Part shown: piece by piece, positions 15,773 through 18,736 of the stretch
Numbering within the stretch: position 1 is the stretch's first letter
Layout of the letters: every line of letters starts with the position of its first letter
Source of the DNA: DATGMS01 sp040905145
GTDB taxonomy: Bacteria; Bacteroidota; Bacteroidia; Cytophagales; Cyclobacteriaceae
Reading direction: 5' to 3'
Assembly (NCBI GenBank): GCA_040905145.1
Contig: JBBDSC010000203.1
Coordinates: 1 to 18,736 of the forward strand
DNA length: 18,736 nucleotides
Notes under the pieces: generated by a model
Seen by the model: the letters and a program-made list of their open reading frames with translations, nothing else
Databases searched by the model: none
What the model was told of the DNA's origin: nothing
Position numbers and translations under genes: made by a program

Positions 15773-17047
15773 TCAATCATAAAACAAACCCGGCAGCCAC
15801 AAGGAAACTTCCGGAATATAAGTGACCAATAACAACACCAGCAAACTGATCAATAGGAAGGGCAGACCGGCTTTGCTTATTCTTTCCAGAGAGATTTGGC
15901 CTATGCTGGAAGCCACAAAAAGGCAAACCCCTACCGGAGGGGTGGTAAGGCCAATGACAAGGTTCATGACCATAATCATGGCAAACTGGACGGGGTCCAC
16001 CCCCACATGGAGGGCTACCCCCAGTAAAACAGGAAAAAGGATCAGCAAGGCGGCAATGGTCTCCATAAAGGCACCCACAAATATCAGCAGCAGGTTGATC
16101 AGGAATAACAGCAGAAATTTGTTTTGGGTAAAGTCCAGCAGGTTTTCGGCTATCAGTTGCGGGATTTCTTCCACCGTCATGATCCAGGCAAACAGGTTGG
16201 CAAAGCCCACCAAGACCATTAAGGAGGCCGTCATCTTGGCGGATTGTAGGATAATCTTTGGAATCATCACCAGCTTGAGCTCCCGATACACCAGTAAACC
16301 AATGACCATGGCATAGATCACCGCCACAATAGATGCTTCTGTCGGGGTAAAAACCCCGCCTATAATTCCAAAAAGAATGATCAGCGTCATCATAATGGCC
16401 CAAAAAGCCTGATAGAAACTTTTGGCCATGAGCCAAAAGGGCATTCTTTTGCTCTTTGGGTATTTTCTTTTGACCGAAATCACATAAGTTGTTAACATCA
16501 ATCCCACCCCCAACAGCAGCCCGGGAATGATTCCGGCAATAAATAATTTTCCTACAGAAAGGCCAGTTAAGGTGGCTGCAATAATCATCGGCAAACTTGG
16601 AGGAATAATAGGGCCTAGGGTAGAGGAAGTAGCTGTAACAGCGCAGGAAAAATCCGTGTCATATCCCTCTTTTTTCATGGCAGGGATCATCACCGAGCCA
16701 ATACTGGCCGTATCCGCTATAGCCGTACCGGAAATCCCCCCAAACAGCATGGATGCCCCAACATTGGCCAGACCCAACCCTCCCCGGATATGGCCCAATA
16801 TGGCGTTGCAGAAATTGATGATCCGATTGGTGATCCCACTGGCATTCATCAGGTTGCCGGCCAGGATAAACCCAGGAATGGCCAATAGGACAAATACATC
16901 GATCCCGGCATACATTTTTTGGGGAATCACTATTAATGGCAGGTCTGAAAAAAGGATAAACACAAAAGAAGACAGTCCCAGTGCAAAGGCGATGGGAAAG
17001 CCCAACAATAAAAGAAGCAGGAAAACAACAAAAAGTAAAATGGTCAT
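15773..17047 (-). CDS. TRAP transporter large permease subunit (DctM family)
   Basis: This 424-residue inner-membrane protein is the main transport subunit of a tripartite ATP-independent periplasmic carrier, driven by an ion gradient. It has about 12 membrane segments and the family hallmarks: LLGFPIAFALGLSS near the N-terminus, PGFILAGNLMNASGIT (54-69), GGISGTAIADTASIGSVMIP (103-122), the GPIIPPSLPMIIA segment (150-162) and the C-terminal GLTTPPVGVCLFV (365-377). Length is normal. Its ATG overlaps the stop of the small permease gene in an ATGA (17044-17047), so translation is coupled and the subunits are made together. It is the last gene of the operon. It ends convergently with the SecA-like gene, about 105 bases apart, without a clear terminator. 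Confidence 0.96.
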   Translation of the reverse strand: MTILLFVVFLLLLLLGFPIAFALGLSSFVFILFSDLPLIVIPQKMYAGIDVFVLLAIPGFILAGNLMNASGITNRIINFCNAILGHIRGGLGLANVGASMLFGGISGTAIADTASIGSVMIPAMKKEGYDTDFSCAVTATSSTLGPIIPPSLPMIIAATLTGLSVGKLFIAGIIPGLLLGVGLMLTTYVISVKRKYPKSKRMPFWLMAKSFYQAFWAIMMTLIILFGIIGGVFTPTEASIVAVIYAMVIGLLVYRELKLVMIPKIILQSAKMTASLMVLVGFANLFAWIMTVEEIPQLIAENLLDFTQNKFLLLFLINLLLIFVGAFMETIAALLILFPVLLGVALHVGVDPVQFAMIMVMNLVIGLTTPPVGVCLFVASSIGQISLERISKAGLPFLLISLLVLLLVTYIPEVSLWLPGLFYD

Positions 17048-17523
17048 AAGGGCTGATTGAATTTTTTAAAGTTGGCCTTGAGCTGCACCAGGGAATAAAG
17101 CATGACAAAAAGGCTCATACCAGTCATGGAACAATAGATAAGGGCCATATTGATCTGCAGGGCCGCAGAATTTTGAAGGCTCACGATTTTTAGCAGAGGA
17201 ATGCTGTAGATCAACATAAACAGCATCAGCACCAAAATACCTATTAAAATGGAAGAATCCAGATAAAACCTTGTCTTACCGGTGAACTTGTTGAGAAAGG
17301 TGGTGACATTGACATATGCCCTGTCTTTGATGGCGAGGCCAGCCCCGAGGCTAACCATGTAGATAAAACAAAAGCGCGCAAGTTCCTCCGTCCAATGAGG
17401 GGACCAGGGCAAAGCATACCTCGCAATAATCTGAATCATCACCACGATTATCATGACCATAAAACTGAGTGTAACTGCCCATTCCAGTATTTTATCCAAA
17501 AAACCCAATCCTGGTCCCTTCAT
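17044..17523 (-). CDS. TRAP transporter small permease subunit (DctQ family)
   Basis: A 159-residue membrane protein with four predicted membrane segments, at about 13-35, 46-64, 90-110 and 127-147. The segment YALPWSPHWTEELARFCFIYMVSLGAGLAIKD (32-63) carries the conserved W-x-E-E-x-A/x-R-x-x-F pattern of DctQ proteins. It forms the membrane scaffold with the large permease. ATGA overlaps join it on both sides: with the binding-protein gene at 17520-17523 and with the large permease at 17044-17047. The order P-Q-M is one of the common TRAP operon orders. Confidence 0.93.
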   Translation of the reverse strand: MKGPGLGFLDKILEWAVTLSFMVMIIVVMIQIIARYALPWSPHWTEELARFCFIYMVSLGAGLAIKDRAYVNVTTFLNKFTGKTRFYLDSSILIGILVLMLFMLIYSIPLLKIVSLQNSAALQINMALIYCSMTGMSLFVMLYSLVQLKANFKKFNQPL

Positions 17524-18506
17524 TGTACTTCCTGTATTCTTTGAAACAAAGCTTTTTGACCCTCAGAAAAATTTTCCATCACAGCATCTCTTGCCAGCTT
17601 TTCAAAAGCGGCTTTATCCACTTCAATAAACTCCATTCCTTTTTCCTTAAGAAATTGATAGTCATTTTCCTCCTGCTGTAAAAACAGCTCATGCTCATAC
17701 CCTTGCATGATCTTGGCGGATTCCAGCACCACCTGCTGTAAATCCTCCGGCATTTTCTCAAACTGTTTGTTGCCCATCACCACATAGGCCCAGCCCTTCA
17801 CATGTTCGGTAAGATTACAGTACTTCTGTACCTCATACAGTCCGGCATTCCGGATCAGGGCAAAAGGATTTTCCTGTCCATGAATGGTTGACTGTTGCAG
17901 AGCGGTAAAAACTTCGGAAAAAGCCATTGGGGTAGGTTTTGCCCCCAAGGCACTCCAGATGTTCACGTATAAGGAAACATTGGGCACCCGAAGGATCAGG
18001 TTTTGAAGGTCATCGGGATGCCTGACCGGAACATTGGTGGTTAAATTGCGGGCTCCACGTTCAAACCAGGAAACGACCCTGAGGCCGGATATATTTAAAA
18101 TATGCTCTTCGATTTCCTCCCCTATGGGCCCCTCTGCAATTTTCTGCAAGTGATCGGAATCCCGGATGGCATAGGGGGTGGCACAAAGGATGGCATAGGG
18201 CAGACTCCAGTTTTCCAGGGATTCGCCTGTGATCATAATATCCATGCTACCTCCCAGAATGCCGGTGATCATATCCATTTCCTTTCCCAGCTGTTCATTG
18301 GGATAGACCTTTACAGCAATCCTGCCTTCAGAGCGCAGGGCCACTTCCTCCGCAAATTTCAAGGCCGCCTTGTGCCATATATTGTCTTCGTTGGCCAAGT
18401 GCCCAAAGCGAAGGGTATATTCCGGCTTTTTGTCTTCATCCGTCTGTTGACAGGCAGAAAGGGAGAATAGCACCATTAAAAAAAGCACAGTATTTTTATA
18501 CATCAT
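17520..18506 (-). CDS. TRAP transporter substrate-binding lipoprotein (DctP family)
   Basis: A 328-residue binding protein. The N-terminus MMYKNTVLFLMVLFSLSAC is a lipoprotein signal with the cysteine at C19, so the protein is predicted to be lipid-anchored rather than freely soluble. The DctP fold is evident: LRFGHLANEDNIWHKAALKFAEEV (32-55), NEQLGKEMDMITGILGGSMDIM (70-91), WFERGARNLTT (148-157 region), and HPDDLQNLILRVPN (163-176), where R173 sits at the position of the carboxylate-clamping arginine known from sialic acid and dicarboxylate binding proteins. The segment ALQQSTIHGQENP (202-214) matches the usual dimer/ligand loop. The ligand is therefore probably an organic acid, but which one cannot be told here. 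It is the first gene of the operon. The region upstream, to the window edge, should hold the promoter. Confidence 0.94.
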   Translation of the reverse strand: MMYKNTVLFLMVLFSLSACQQTDEDKKPEYTLRFGHLANEDNIWHKAALKFAEEVALRSEGRIAVKVYPNEQLGKEMDMITGILGGSMDIMITGESLENWSLPYAILCATPYAIRDSDHLQKIAEGPIGEEIEEHILNISGLRVVSWFERGARNLTTNVPVRHPDDLQNLILRVPNVSLYVNIWSALGAKPTPMAFSEVFTALQQSTIHGQENPFALIRNAGLYEVQKYCNLTEHVKGWAYVVMGNKQFEKMPEDLQQVVLESAKIMQGYEHELFLQQEENDYQFLKEKGMEFIEVDKAAFEKLARDAVMENFSEGQKALFQRIQEVQ

Positions 18507-18736
18507 CTTTTAGAATAAACCTGTAACAAAAAGCAACGCAATGACCTCATCTTCCAAATGAAGATCGGCTTGAAAATGACTTTATTCTTGAAAAATACAA
18601 AAAGGCTTTTGATTCTTAAAGGAAAAATGGAATTATGAGGGGAAGAATGTAGGATGTCAGATGTCCGAAGTTGACAAAAGACGCCTGCCTGTATTCTAAG
18701 GTAAATGCAAGGGAAATAGTACAATTTTTTATTTAT
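18507..18736. other. Upstream region of the TRAP operon
   Basis: No gene is supported. There is a small inverted repeat ATCTTC-CAAAT-GAAGAT (18549-18565), 42 bases before the operon start, which could be an operator, and a tandem 7-mer (GATGTCA then GATGTCC, 18653-18666). On the minus strand TATTTTTC lies near 18588-18595, a weak -7-like element; no convincing -33 partner was found. Confidence 0.4.

Noticed and set aside
15777..16436. 219-codon minus-strand frame inside the large TRAP permease
   Set aside because: It is rich in Cys, His, Gly and Pro with no family likeness, and lies in another frame of a clear DctM gene.
18503..18724. 73-codon minus-strand frame upstream of the TRAP operon
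   Set aside because: Low-complexity, Phe/Ser-rich translation of AT-rich spacer overlapping the binding-protein start; no family likeness.

Overview
The window looks like a piece of a Bacteroidota chromosome, most likely Cytophagales/Cyclobacteriaceae-like. This is inferred from the gene families (PepSY-like lipoprotein, GH3-family enzyme, UMF1-type MFS carrier, VOC and YGSN proteins of Bacteroidota type), from AT-rich spacers without clear Shine-Dalgarno sites, and from upstream elements resembling the Bacteroidota promoter TTG-N17..20-TAnnTTTG. No rRNA, tRNA, CRISPR array or complete insertion sequence was seen.

Layout. (1) 323-2802, plus strand: an OmpR-type response regulator, its membrane histidine kinase five bases downstream, and a small PepSY-like lipoprotein. 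The same 12-mer, GATTGTTTCCTG, lies upstream of both the regulator and the lipoprotein gene, suggesting one signalling unit with a shared regulator site. (2) 2803-3594: a long non-coding spacer with a REP-like pair of hairpins. (3) 3595-5115, plus: a GH3-family adenylating enzyme, converging across a perfect 15-bp hairpin on a minus-strand pair, an alkaline-phosphatase-superfamily exported hydrolase (5183-6256) and a YihY/BrkB membrane protein (6371-7306). (4) 7558-8854, plus: a UMF1-type MFS carrier split by a single-base frameshift, converging on a minus-strand VOC/glyoxalase protein (8881-9312) and a YGSN-motif, gamma-glutamylcyclotransferase-like protein (9384-10019).

(5) 10020-11110 is scrambled: a long imperfect inverted repeat, a 3'-truncated short-chain dehydrogenase remnant, and a gene-poor spacer. 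It leads into (6) 11111-15667, the most unusual gene here: a 1518-residue protein with a complete SecA-type ATPase motor (Walker A, literal DEAD box, SecA-like motifs III, V and VI, a PPXD-like insert and the start of the helical scaffold), followed by about 450 residues of unrecognised helical sequence and about 10-11 predicted membrane segments. It stands alone, is visibly more AT-rich than its right-hand neighbours, and may be horizontally acquired. Its job is unknown to me; dedicated export/translocation and a defence role are both open.

(7) 15773-18506, minus strand: a TRAP transporter operon encoding the substrate-binding lipoprotein (P), small permease (Q) and large permease (M), coupled by two ATGA overlaps; substrate unknown. 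The remaining 230 bases are its upstream region.
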